Shown one piece after another: positions 8,942 to 17,356 of a DNA stretch of 64,000 nucleotides. Every line of letters begins with the position of its first letter. Within the stretch, counting starts at the first letter, position 1. The notes under the pieces are model-generated. The model ran no database searches. It had not been told where the DNA came from and saw only the letters and a list, made by a program, of their open reading frames with translations. A program made the translations under genes and the position numbers. Origin of the DNA: Rubripirellula sp. GTDB taxonomy: Bacteria; Planctomycetota; Planctomycetia; Pirellulales; Pirellulaceae. The stretch spans positions 2,316-66,315 of the forward strand of contig JAAXJB010000050.1 of assembly GCA_012270065.1 (NCBI GenBank), read 5' to 3'.

Positions 8942-9814
8942 TCAAGCCTCATTAACATCGACACGACGGCCATCGGAGTCATAAAGATGTGGTTCATCAT
9001 GCTCACGCCCCGTATGTTCAGCTGAATCATTACGAACCATCATGCTGGCGATATTGATGCGAATTCTGCGCCAGGCATAAACAGTGAACATACGCAGCGG
9101 TTTCGCATTTTCGTACATCCGGGCATCAGTCAGGATCCGACAGGGACGAGAACCGTTGTAAACAGTTTTGTGACTGAAAGATTGAGCAAGCCGACCGATA
9201 GCGGTCTCGTCGGCCAGGTAGCCTCCGTCATACAGTTCTTTCTTGACTTTGCGATCCATCGCATAGCTCGCGCCTTGCGGTGTAGGAATTCGCAAAACAT
9301 TTCGCTTAGTCCACCGCCACAGGTAATGGACTCGAAGCCATAGCCACATCCCGACTCCAGGAGGCCAGTTGAAGTAGGCAATCTTTGTATACGCAAGCTG
9401 GGTCAAGGGATCTTTAAAAGCCTCTGCATACCAATCGAGGCACACTGTGGGGTGTGGCATACGGCAGTCCGCATCAAAAAATACCGCAGCACGGCATTTC
9501 ACAAAATCGAGTGCCGCCATTCGTGCTTTCAGGCCCGGTGGTATTCCGGCGTGTCCCGTCAACTCAGGCAACTCGAGAATCTCCACACCTGCAGCACGGT
9601 ATCTCGAAATGTGATTGACGGGAGGTGTTTCCACCGGATAGTTGTTGACGACCAAAATGATCTGAAATCGGTTCGCACCCGAGTAATCCGAAATGTCCTG
9701 AAGCAGCAACAAAACGTTATCAAGGTCACCTTGCGCATTGACAGGAATAACGATGGCCAGATCTGGCTGTTGAGAGTTGACAAGATGGCATAACGAAAAT
9801 TCTTTAGTCATCAT
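8942..9814 (-). CDS. Glycosyltransferase family 2 (GT-A)
   Basis: 290 residues. The GT-A fold starts at LAIVIPVNAQGDLDNVL. The metal-binding DxD appears as FFDADCRMPHP (about residues 116-126). ADETAIGRLAQ looks like the ED-type catalytic acidic motif that follows in GT2 enzymes. There is a short amphipathic or membrane-associated stretch around VGMWLWLRVHYLW. Likely adds a sugar to the EPS repeat unit in the cytoplasm. It lies 54 bases after the deacetylase gene, probably on the same transcript. The C-terminal about 40 residues are charged and do not look like membrane. Confidence 0.8.
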   Translation of the reverse strand: MMTKEFSLCHLVNSQQPDLAIVIPVNAQGDLDNVLLLLQDISDYSGANRFQIILVVNNYPVETPPVNHISRYRAAGVEILELPELTGHAGIPPGLKARMAALDFVKCRAAVFFDADCRMPHPTVCLDWYAEAFKDPLTQLAYTKIAYFNWPPGVGMWLWLRVHYLWRWTKRNVLRIPTPQGASYAMDRKVKKELYDGGYLADETAIGRLAQSFSHKTVYNGSRPCRILTDARMYENAKPLRMFTVYAWRRIRINIASMMVRNDSAEHTGREHDEPHLYDSDGRRVDVNEA

Positions 9815-9868
9815 CAGGTTTGGCGTTGCGTATTTTTCTTCGGGACCACGTTTCGGGAAAAGTCGTTT

Positions 9869-10897
9869 TCACCTCAAAAGCCACTGCATTGGCCGTGACG
9901 CAGGATTGAGCTGAAAGCGAATCACGTTATCTGGCGTTTCCCGCCCCACATTGATGCGGCATAACTGCATCGGATCACAGTGGGTAATCCGGTTGATGCC
10001 GCGGTTCGTCGTGAACCCCAGTTCACACCCCGCTTTTCTTGACTGTTCAACCACCTGCCTTGAATACTGACCTGATGGGTAAGCGATTGCAGGCAAACTG
10101 CACCCAGTTTTCTGTTTGAGCATTTGCATTGACAATTCAACCTCGTTGCGAACCTCACTTGGTGAAATGCGGTCCAGCAGTGGGTGGGTATGCGTGTGCG
10201 GCACCAGAGTGACATGTTGGTCTGACACTTCATTCAATTGATCCCAGCTCATTACAGCAGGAACCAAGGGCTTCGCTTTTGATTGCATGCAGATGGAATC
10301 AACAACGTCGTTGAGCTCTGTCCATGGCAACTGCTTCAGCGACTGTTTGAGTTCACGCAGCGTTTGCCCCCTGCTGATTTCATTTGAAACGTCAAAGCTC
10401 CCCAGTTTCGTCTCGAGATGGGATCCCGCATGATCGCAAAGGAGCGTTTCATACAGGCGATCCCACCAGAATCTTCGGTCAGGCTGATCGGGATAGGCAG
10501 TTGGAACAAAAAGCGAAGCAGGAAGACCACGGTCACGCAGAATGTCAAAAGCATGAAGATAGAAATCTTCGTACGCATCATCGAAAGTGATGAGAACAGC
10601 ACGCGCCGGCAAACTTGTTTCTCCGCGCATTGAGTCAAGAACAGCCTCCAGAGAAACAACGCTGAAATACTGCATTAGCCAATCGAGCTGGCGAGCAAAT
10701 TGATCGGGGGTCGCGCTGATGAGTGAGGGATCGAGGTCAATTCGTCGGTCAAGCCAGTCGATGCGGTGGTACGTGAGCACACGCAGATACTTTCTCCCTC
10801 GATCTGCAATTTCCACAGCCCGTGCAAAGTTATGAAATGCAAACGAATCTCCGACGGAACGGAGCAATCGCTTTTTAAACGGGGGCGATGGGTTCAT
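9869..10897 (-). CDS. Polysaccharide deacetylase (NodB-homology, CE4)
   Basis: 342 residues. The NodB domain begins at VLITFDDAYEDFYLHAF (motif 1, TFDD: catalytic base and metal Asp). Motif 2 is HTHTHPLL (metal-binding His residues). Later AYPSGQYSRQVVEQ corresponds to motif 3 (usually RxPYG/RYPxG). No signal peptide is visible, so it may act at the cytoplasmic side or be exported by an unrecognised route; the N-terminal FKKRLLRSVGDSFAF is basic. Deacetylation of N-acetylated sugars in the EPS is the likely role, giving free amines that an ATP-grasp ligase could acylate (inference). Confidence 0.82.
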   Translation of the reverse strand: MNPSPPFKKRLLRSVGDSFAFHNFARAVEIADRGRKYLRVLTYHRIDWLDRRIDLDPSLISATPDQFARQLDWLMQYFSVVSLEAVLDSMRGETSLPARAVLITFDDAYEDFYLHAFDILRDRGLPASLFVPTAYPDQPDRRFWWDRLYETLLCDHAGSHLETKLGSFDVSNEISRGQTLRELKQSLKQLPWTELNDVVDSICMQSKAKPLVPAVMSWDQLNEVSDQHVTLVPHTHTHPLLDRISPSEVRNEVELSMQMLKQKTGCSLPAIAYPSGQYSRQVVEQSRKAGCELGFTTNRGINRITHCDPMQLCRINVGRETPDNVIRFQLNPASRPMQWLLR

Positions 10898-10986
10898 GCG
10901 TTGGCAATTGAATCATTTGACTGGCGAACGGTAACCGTGGTAGCCCCCCAGGCTTCAACGTTGTGCAAAGAATCCGGTGTGTGAGA

Positions 10987-11892
10987 TCAACAATCCGCCG
11001 TCTGTGCATCCGAGGACACGATATGCGCCGACAAGTGCTGAGGCAGACTCCGCGAGTTGCAATCAGCTCGTTCAATCAAGCCCGACAGAGTGCATTCCTC
11101 ATCTGGGAATCCCGCCACCCCAAAGCGGATTTTCAGTCCCAACTCCTGCGATAATTGCTCGGAGAACTCCTTCATGTACTGAGCAATCCTGTCTGTAGTC
11201 GTTTCCGGGCAAAGCAGAACAAACTCACCATTCCTGAGAACAACCAGGTCGCCGGGGCCAGAGGTGTCCAAGAGTCGCTCAGCAATCCTGGACTCCAGAA
11301 AGCGTTTGGTAACCTCAAGACGCACCTTTTTTGTCAATTTTTCAATTTGCGAGTGACTCATCTCGCCAGAAAATGCAAGCGTCGCCAGCGCCAAGGGACG
11401 CTGGTGCTGTCTGGCTCTTTGAACTTCCTGATACATCCGTTTTTCACCAGTTTCCAACGACAACATGCGTTGACATCCACGGATTGCAGTCAGGTCACTG
11501 GCCGCGGACATGAAATCGTCAATTTGCCGCCCCAATTCCCAGGCCAACCAGCTCGTTAGACCGAGCATCACAATTTCCATGACAGCGAGCGGAAGAAATT
11601 CACCCCAGAACGAACAGTTGAGCCCCCACTTCAGAAAGCCGTAAACGACAAGAGTCAGCGAGAACACAGTCAACAGACCAGCGCGGTGAATTTTCCGTGT
11701 CATCACGATCGCAGCGGCGACAAGACACAGATACGGATAAACGAAAGATGCGATGTTGATAGGTTCGTGCAACCTCTCAATGTTGCAGATAAAACATAAC
11801 CAGATCAGCATGATTGCTGTTGTCAAGCGGAGCCGCAGCATACTGCTATCCATGTTTGGATAGCGACCGTCCCGCATGTTGAGAAACTTCAT
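10987..11892 (-). CDS. Membrane protein with degenerate GGDEF domain
   Basis: 301 residues from the ATG at 11892, which overlaps the stop of the sugar transferase (TGATG) with a GAGGGG ribosome site ahead of it. Four to five hydrophobic segments occupy about residues 15-120, then a cytoplasmic domain of about 175 residues shaped like a GGDEF domain: it has the GDLVVLRNGEFVLLCPE segment where active diguanylate cyclases have RxGGDEF. The signature is reduced to NGEF with a residue deleted, and no RxxD inhibitory site precedes it. It is therefore probably not a cyclase, and could be a signalling or scaffold protein. Its tight coupling to the priming transferase suggests a role in switching EPS synthesis. 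Confidence 0.65.
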   Translation of the reverse strand: MKFLNMRDGRYPNMDSSMLRLRLTTAIMLIWLCFICNIERLHEPINIASFVYPYLCLVAAAIVMTRKIHRAGLLTVFSLTLVVYGFLKWGLNCSFWGEFLPLAVMEIVMLGLTSWLAWELGRQIDDFMSAASDLTAIRGCQRMLSLETGEKRMYQEVQRARQHQRPLALATLAFSGEMSHSQIEKLTKKVRLEVTKRFLESRIAERLLDTSGPGDLVVLRNGEFVLLCPETTTDRIAQYMKEFSEQLSQELGLKIRFGVAGFPDEECTLSGLIERADCNSRSLPQHLSAHIVSSDAQTADC

Positions 11893-12554
11893 CAATACGC
11901 CCCTCTTCGATTGAGAACCGAAACGAAGGTCATCAACAGAATTTTGCAGTCAAGCATCAATGACTTGTTGCGTATGTACTCACGATCAAGTAGCACTCGA
12001 TCATCAAAGCCGACGTCACTTCTTCCACTGATCTGCCAGAGACCGGTAATACCTGGGAGAACTTCAAGCCGTTCGGTATGCCACAACTGATAGGTACTCA
12101 CATCAAACGAAGTTGGTCGCGGCCCGACAAGACTCATATCACCCTTCAGAACATTGATGATCTGGGGTAACTCATCCAGACTTGTTTTGCGTAAAAAGGA
12201 ACCAACTTTCGTGATGCGTGGATCATCGGCCATCTTGAAGTCCGGCCACGACAACTCATTCTGCTGCGTCAAACCCTGCTTGAGTTCTTCTGCATTCTCA
12301 ACCATCGTTCTCAGTTTCAACATCGGAAATCTGCGACCAAAGCGACCGGTACGATGCTGAATGAAAAAGACGGGCCCAGCAGTTTCCAGACGAATCGCAA
12401 CCATGCAGGTCACCAACACAGGCACAAACAACGGCAAAGCCAGACAGCAAAGCAGCAGATCCATCACACGTTTCGCCGCGTTGTATCCTTGATGCGAAAT
12501 CACCCGCGCTGAGTGCGGTGATTCCCAATGTATCGTCTCGATGTTGTTATCCAC
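11892..12554 (-). CDS. Priming sugar-phosphate transferase (bacterial sugar transferase)
   Basis: 220 residues, the short monotopic form (PglC/PssY/WcaJ C-terminal type) rather than the long five-helix form. One re-entrant membrane segment (about 30-55) follows a basic AAKRVMDLLL stretch. The catalytic DE pair is in RKTSLDELPQIINVLKGDMS and the phosphate/substrate segment is VGPRP. It transfers a sugar phosphate from a nucleotide sugar to undecaprenyl phosphate, starting the repeat unit. The start is GTG at 12554 with no strong ribosome site. First gene of the minus-strand EPS operon, facing the divergent chain-length gene. Confidence 0.88.
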   Translation of the reverse strand: MDNNIETIHWESPHSARVISHQGYNAAKRVMDLLLCCLALPLFVPVLVTCMVAIRLETAGPVFFIQHRTGRFGRRFPMLKLRTMVENAEELKQGLTQQNELSWPDFKMADDPRITKVGSFLRKTSLDELPQIINVLKGDMSLVGPRPTSFDVSTYQLWHTERLEVLPGITGLWQISGRSDVGFDDRVLLDREYIRNKSLMLDCKILLMTFVSVLNRRGAY

Positions 12555-13235
12555 GTGTTCGTCGCGCTATCCGGCAAGTATTTATCAGGGAGGGTCCAAA
12601 GTTGGGAGTTCAACGAGTCTTGGGGCCCAGCAGGGCAGATTGCGCTCCAAATGGAAAAAATCTGGCGAGGTTACAGAAAACGATCTCGATTTCATGCAGC
12701 ATTTGTGTTTTTGGTGAATACGAGCACTCGCCATGTCGCCCCTAGGCAACAACACAGGTCGAATAAAATCAACGACGTTTCAAATAAACCACACGGTTGC
12801 CTGGTGAAACCACAGCTGATCGACAAACGGCATCACGGACGTTGGTAGTGGTCAAAACCAACCCTCAGCGGCGTTACCCCCGTAAAGAGTTCTGGATTTC
12901 GACGTTCCGGTTATTCCGACTGGGCAAACTATAACCTTTAGGGGGGGGACTGATACCTCTAAAAGCGAATTTCCAATTGTTTTTCGCTGAGGCCGAGTGA
13001 TTTGCGCACGGCTTCTGCATCTCCCGAATGTCAGTCTGCTCCAATGGTAAGAATGCAAACGGGACGGAATGCGTCGTTTTGTCCCACCTCGGTGGACCTT
13101 GCTGCATCACCCCCAAGTGCTAGCTTCAAGCAAATTTCCTGGCGTCTTCGTTTTCAACCTTCCAAGTCACCACAGAAACCTCCAACACGCAGACGGTTGA
13201 CCGATCTATCAAGGTTCAACTCTCGAAAGGTTCAT
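12555..13235. other. Divergent intergenic region of the EPS locus, with hairpins
   Basis: 681 bases between the divergent sugar transferase and chain-length genes; no recognisable gene. Visible structure: an inverted repeat GTTGGT (12841-12846) / ACCAAC (12857-12862); a run of eight Gs near 12941-12948; GGGAC (13061-13065) / GTCCC (13081-13085) with nested GACG/CGTC; and CCACC TC GGTGG (13084-13095). The last elements would sit in the 5' leader of the plus-strand transcript. The region very probably holds both promoters, but no clear -35/-10 pairs were found. Confidence 0.45.
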
Positions 13236-14603
13236 ATGGAACTCAATCTCACTGCATTGAAACGCCATCTGCCACTCGTTTTTTTCTGCACACTTGCGGG
13301 TGTTGCTGCAAGTTACGGCTACCTGAAATACACGCCTGCATCCTATTACATGCATGCGCGGGTGCTGATTGAGCCAAGCAGCCTGAAACCGGAGGTATCC
13401 GATCTGGGACGCGTTGATCCCGAGTTTCTGCCGACACAGGCGGAGACAATACGTAGCCCAATCACAGTCGGGGCAGCTCTCAATTCGATCAGAGTGCTAC
13501 CCACCCCGGGACAGGACATCGAAACATTTGATCCTGTTCGTCATGTCCTCAGTTCCATGACCGTCACGCCGATTCTTCGCGCCAATGTCGTGACAATCGG
13601 TTACCGAAGCCCGGATCCTGAAACGGGCGAACAAGTGATCAGTGGAGTGATCGATGCCTATCGAGAGCATGTCTCCTCCATCGACACCGCTGACTCGATC
13701 ACAAACCTTGAGATTGCACAGTCAGAGGAGGAGACCCTGCGTGATGATCTGGCGAGTGCAGAACAGCTTTACGAGGAACTGTTGAATCAAAGTCCATTGA
13801 TTGCAAAGGGCCAGAACGCGATCGAGATCGCGATCACGGATTTGAATCGTTATCAGATCCGTCTGGCAGAACTTGAGAAGACGAGGGCGATGACCGAAGC
13901 AAAAATCCGCGAAATCGAGACTGGAGCAACATTCAATGTGCCAAGGTTGAGCGATTCAGAATCCGACCGGATCACTTCTCTGAAAGTGCCTGTAACGGAC
14001 AATGAACAGGTCGCCAGTCGGCTCTTGCCGATTTTTGACACCGAAGAGGCACTTGCATTGCAACAGGCGCAGGAAAACCATCGCCTCGCCAAACTTCAAT
14101 ACGAACAACTCAATGCAGTTTACGGTGAAAAGCATCCAGTTTTGATTTCAGCGGGAGAGCAATTGGCAACCTTGGAGTTCAATGTCTCCCAGCGGCTTGC
14201 TGATGCCGGCGAACGTCTGCGCAGCAACCTCAGATTGACAGTGGAGATGGAGAGTCAGGTACGGTCTGTATTTGCAGAGAAACAGCAAGAGGTCAGGGTG
14301 GCGCAGAAGTTGCTTTCACGAGAAGAAACGCTGGTTCAGGACATCGAACGACTACAGCGATTACATGCTTCTGCCGAGGAGAAACTCACGTCAATGAAAA
14401 CCCGCAAGACAGCTGTTTCAGAAGGGAAATCATCAATTGATGTACGCGTACTTGACGGCCCTCTGGTTCTTAATGACATGACCTGGCCAAATGCCAAAAA
14501 GCTGTTTCCGCTTGCGGCAGGCGTCGGATTGGCAGTTGGTCTGTCACTGGCCTTGTTGCGTGAGTGGTTGTCACAACAATCTGCCACCGTTTCGGACAGC
14601 TAG
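13236..14603 (+). CDS. Wzz/GumC-like polysaccharide chain-length protein without kinase
   Basis: 455 residues from the ATG at 13236 (CGAAAGG ribosome site 6 bases upstream; the frame is open further up but has no ribosome site). It has the PCP architecture: N-terminal membrane helix (about 10-28), the YMHARVLIEP extracytoplasmic beta region, a long coiled coil (about 160-430), then a second membrane helix (about 410-440) with a short cytoplasmic tail. The bacterial tyrosine-kinase domain that follows in GumC/Wzc-type proteins is absent here and no separate Wzd-type kinase is seen in the window. Sets EPS chain length with the Wzy polymerase; first gene of the plus-strand EPS operon. Confidence 0.82.
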   Translation: MELNLTALKRHLPLVFFCTLAGVAASYGYLKYTPASYYMHARVLIEPSSLKPEVSDLGRVDPEFLPTQAETIRSPITVGAALNSIRVLPTPGQDIETFDPVRHVLSSMTVTPILRANVVTIGYRSPDPETGEQVISGVIDAYREHVSSIDTADSITNLEIAQSEEETLRDDLASAEQLYEELLNQSPLIAKGQNAIEIAITDLNRYQIRLAELEKTRAMTEAKIREIETGATFNVPRLSDSESDRITSLKVPVTDNEQVASRLLPIFDTEEALALQQAQENHRLAKLQYEQLNAVYGEKHPVLISAGEQLATLEFNVSQRLADAGERLRSNLRLTVEMESQVRSVFAEKQQEVRVAQKLLSREETLVQDIERLQRLHASAEEKLTSMKTRKTAVSEGKSSIDVRVLDGPLVLNDMTWPNAKKLFPLAAGVGLAVGLSLALLREWLSQQSATVSDS

Positions 14604-14612
14604 GATTTCTTC

Positions 14613-15839
14613 ATGGTTGAACTAATTGCGGGGTTGATGCTGGTCGTCATCATTTACACCTATGTGTTGTTCCCCGTGATCTGCATTGCACGTGGATGGC
14701 TGTTTCCGCGACCGTGGAAACAGAACCAGATCAATCCCACCGTGTCAATTGTCATCATTTGCCATAATGAAGCGGACGTCATCGAGACAAAGCTTGATAG
14801 TATCCTCGCGCTTCACTATCCCGGGAACCTGATTCAGACCATCGTCGGATCAGATGGCTCGGATGATGGTACCCATGACGTCGTGGCTCGCTACCACGGC
14901 TTGCGAATGACGAACCTGGCTTTCGACCGACGGGGCAAGATACCCGCACTCAACGATGCGGTAAGCAAGGCAACGGGAGACATCCTTGTTTTCACCGACG
15001 CAAATAGTATTTTCCACGAAGATGCCCTCCAGAATCTGGTGCGGCATTTCAGCGACGAGCGTGTGGGTGGTGTTGCAGGCAACCAGGTGTACTGCGATCA
15101 CACTGCAAGTGGTGCTGCGGCTTCTGGTGAAAAGTCATTCTGGAATTATGACCGCGTCCTGAAAGACGCACAAAGCAAATCGGGAAACGCAATCTCCGCA
15201 ACGGGAGCAATCTATGCGATTCGCCGGCATCTCTTCCAGCAAGTGCCTCCGGGAGTCACCGACGATTTTACCGTTTCGACAAGAGTGGTTTTGCAGGGAT
15301 TCCGGTTGGTGTTCGATGGAAAAGCGATTGCCACTGAACCAGTTGCAGGAAAAGCGAAATCCGAATACCGCCGCAAGGTTCGCGTGATGACAAGGGGATT
15401 CCGCTCACTCTGGACCGTGAGAGGGCTTCTGAACCCTTTTCGATTCGGATTTTATTCTCTCCAGCTGTTTTCCCACAAACTGCTCCGGCGTCTGGTAGCT
15501 TTCCCGATCCTTGCTTTGTTGCTGATGACCCCCTGGTTATGGCAGGAAGGCGGCTGGATGACCTGCCTGGCGGTAGCTCAAACGGTTTTCTACACACTCG
15601 GTGTCTTGAGTCTGCTGTTTCGTAATTGGCATGGATTATCAAAGCTGGGCTCAATTCCACTATTCTTCAGTCTTGCGAATCTCGCAGCGATGCAGGCTGC
15701 ATTCAATTTCATGTCAGGTCGGACCATTGATCGATGGGAATCTCCGCGTGACGAGCAACCAACCGGAGACAAAGAGTTCCAAGTGCTTTCCGAACAGCCT
15801 GTTCATGCCCAAACACTTCAGGATGTGAGTGCAAAATGA
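14613..15839 (+). CDS. Membrane glycosyltransferase family 2
   Basis: 408 residues. N-terminal membrane helix (about 3-25), then a GT-A domain: VSIVIICHNEAD, GSDGSDDGT (UDP-binding DGSxD-type), VFTDANSIF (DxD-like) and VTDDFTVSTRVV (acidic ED-type site). Three to four C-terminal membrane helices lie between about 275 and 365. The SEYRRKVRVMTRG segment sits where processive synthases have QxxRW, so it is probably not a processive synthase. It adds a sugar on the inner face of the membrane. AGGA-type ribosome site 9 bases upstream; overlaps the next gene by 4 bases (ATGA). Confidence 0.82.
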   Translation: MVELIAGLMLVVIIYTYVLFPVICIARGWLFPRPWKQNQINPTVSIVIICHNEADVIETKLDSILALHYPGNLIQTIVGSDGSDDGTHDVVARYHGLRMTNLAFDRRGKIPALNDAVSKATGDILVFTDANSIFHEDALQNLVRHFSDERVGGVAGNQVYCDHTASGAAASGEKSFWNYDRVLKDAQSKSGNAISATGAIYAIRRHLFQQVPPGVTDDFTVSTRVVLQGFRLVFDGKAIATEPVAGKAKSEYRRKVRVMTRGFRSLWTVRGLLNPFRFGFYSLQLFSHKLLRRLVAFPILALLLMTPWLWQEGGWMTCLAVAQTVFYTLGVLSLLFRNWHGLSKLGSIPLFFSLANLAAMQAAFNFMSGRTIDRWESPRDEQPTGDKEFQVLSEQPVHAQTLQDVSAK

Positions 15840-17356
15840 ACAACGCATCTGGAAGCCAATCCACCGGCAAGATGCGTTCTGCCATGTGGCCACTGACTGG
15901 CCTACTGACCACATTGAGCCTGGTTTTGCTGGTTTGTACACAGACAAACCTGATTCTGGTTGCCGTGATGCTCTGTCTCCTTGCAGCAGCAGCGGGAGCG
16001 ATGTTGAAGTGGCCGGACTTGACCACGGTGATCGGACTGGGACTGATTTACAGCAATATTTCGGTGGTGTTGGTACGTTTCCACGGCGCTCCCTCGGCTC
16101 TTCCCATTGCAACACTTGGGATGCTCGCATGGCCCTTTGTCTATCGAATCTTCATAAAACAAGAAAGGCTCCTGTTGCCTCCGGCAACTCCATTTCTCTT
16201 TGCCTACATTTTCGTCCAGTTCATCAGTGCTGTGCTCAGCACAAATCCACGTCATTCATTACCGGGCGTGCTCTCATTCCTTCTCGAAGGTGTCGTCATC
16301 TATGTGCTGGTGTCCAACCTCATCCGTACACGACGGATTGCGGTTGCCTGCTTCTGGGCATTTGCATTATGCGCCATTGTGATGGGGGGAGTTCCTCTGC
16401 TGAAGCAGGCCACTGGCAATTACGCATCTGACTTTGGTGGATTCGCTCAGGCAGGAGGAGCGTTGGGAAAAACCGATGCAAATCTGCTGGGCGAAATTCC
16501 TCAACAACGTGCAACAGGAACAATAGGAGAACAGAACCGATACGGGCAGTTCATGATCATTCTCGTTCCCATCTCACTTGCCCTGGTACCCATCTCATCT
16601 GATGTAAAACACAAGGGGCTCGCCATTGCGGCAACTTTTTTTGGACTCGCTGGTTTCGCGCTCGCATTTTCGCGCGGTGCAGCGGTCGGATTAATTCTCG
16701 CTGTGGTAATCGCAATGGCGTTGAAACTGCTGCCGCGAAAACAGATCAAATGGCTCGCCTTTGGTGGTTTGATCGTTCTGCTGCTTCTTCCGCAGTACCT
16801 GAACCGCCTGGCATCATTGACAGAACTCTCAACCCTCGCCAGCCCAATGGGCGCGAGTGGCCAAACAGACGGAGCAATCAGGGGACGGCTGACTGAAATG
16901 GCCGGCGCTGTCCTGGCGTTTCGAGACCACCCGCTGCTTGGCGTTGGTCCTGACATGTTCTCCCAATACTCGCAAAGATACGGTCAAGTGATCGGGCTGA
17001 GATCACTCGGCAACGGCCGGGAAGCACATTCGTTGCCATTGGATATCCTTGCAGAAACGGGGATCACCGGTTTTCTTGTCTTTTCCGGATTGGTGATCAC
17101 AGTTCTGTCAGCTCTTTTGCGAAGCAGACGTCGCTCGATCGAATGCAAAGATAGTGTGAGTGCGGCGTTGACCGAAGGCATTGCCGTTGCCCTCATTCTT
17201 TACCTGACAACTGGCCTCTTTCTGCACATGTCGTACATCCGGTATTTCTGGTTGCTACTCGGCTTGGCAGACGGCATCAGCATGCTCGCAGGCCAGAATG
17301 ACCGTGGTGGCGACTATCTCCCTCGATTCAGGAAAAGTGAACCGCAAATCAACTAG
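15836..17356 (+). CDS. Wzy/O-antigen-ligase-family polymerase
   Basis: 506 residues with about 12 membrane segments. The long periplasmic loop about 340-400 carries the Wzy/WaaL-type pattern: RGRLTEMAGAVLAFRDHPLLGVGPDMFSQYS region with the HPLLGVGP motif and an essential Arg. It joins repeat units after flipping, as a polymerase. The frame overlaps the preceding GT by ATGA. The 3' end converges on the Wza-like gene: the two stop codons share the palindrome CTAG at 17353-17356, so the transcripts overlap end to end. Confidence 0.84.
   Translation: MNNASGSQSTGKMRSAMWPLTGLLTTLSLVLLVCTQTNLILVAVMLCLLAAAAGAMLKWPDLTTVIGLGLIYSNISVVLVRFHGAPSALPIATLGMLAWPFVYRIFIKQERLLLPPATPFLFAYIFVQFISAVLSTNPRHSLPGVLSFLLEGVVIYVLVSNLIRTRRIAVACFWAFALCAIVMGGVPLLKQATGNYASDFGGFAQAGGALGKTDANLLGEIPQQRATGTIGEQNRYGQFMIILVPISLALVPISSDVKHKGLAIAATFFGLAGFALAFSRGAAVGLILAVVIAMALKLLPRKQIKWLAFGGLIVLLLLPQYLNRLASLTELSTLASPMGASGQTDGAIRGRLTEMAGAVLAFRDHPLLGVGPDMFSQYSQRYGQVIGLRSLGNGREAHSLPLDILAETGITGFLVFSGLVITVLSALLRSRRRSIECKDSVSAALTEGIAVALILYLTTGLFLHMSYIRYFWLLLGLADGISMLAGQNDRGGDYLPRFRKSEPQIN

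Noticed and set aside
12843-13120. Possible c-di-GMP riboswitch in the EPS divergent region
   Set aside because: The GEMM consensus could not be found; only generic hairpins are visible.
13002-13235. N-terminal extension of the chain-length protein
   Set aside because: No ribosome site and a Ser/Pro-rich composition unlike the family; the ATG at 13236 fits.
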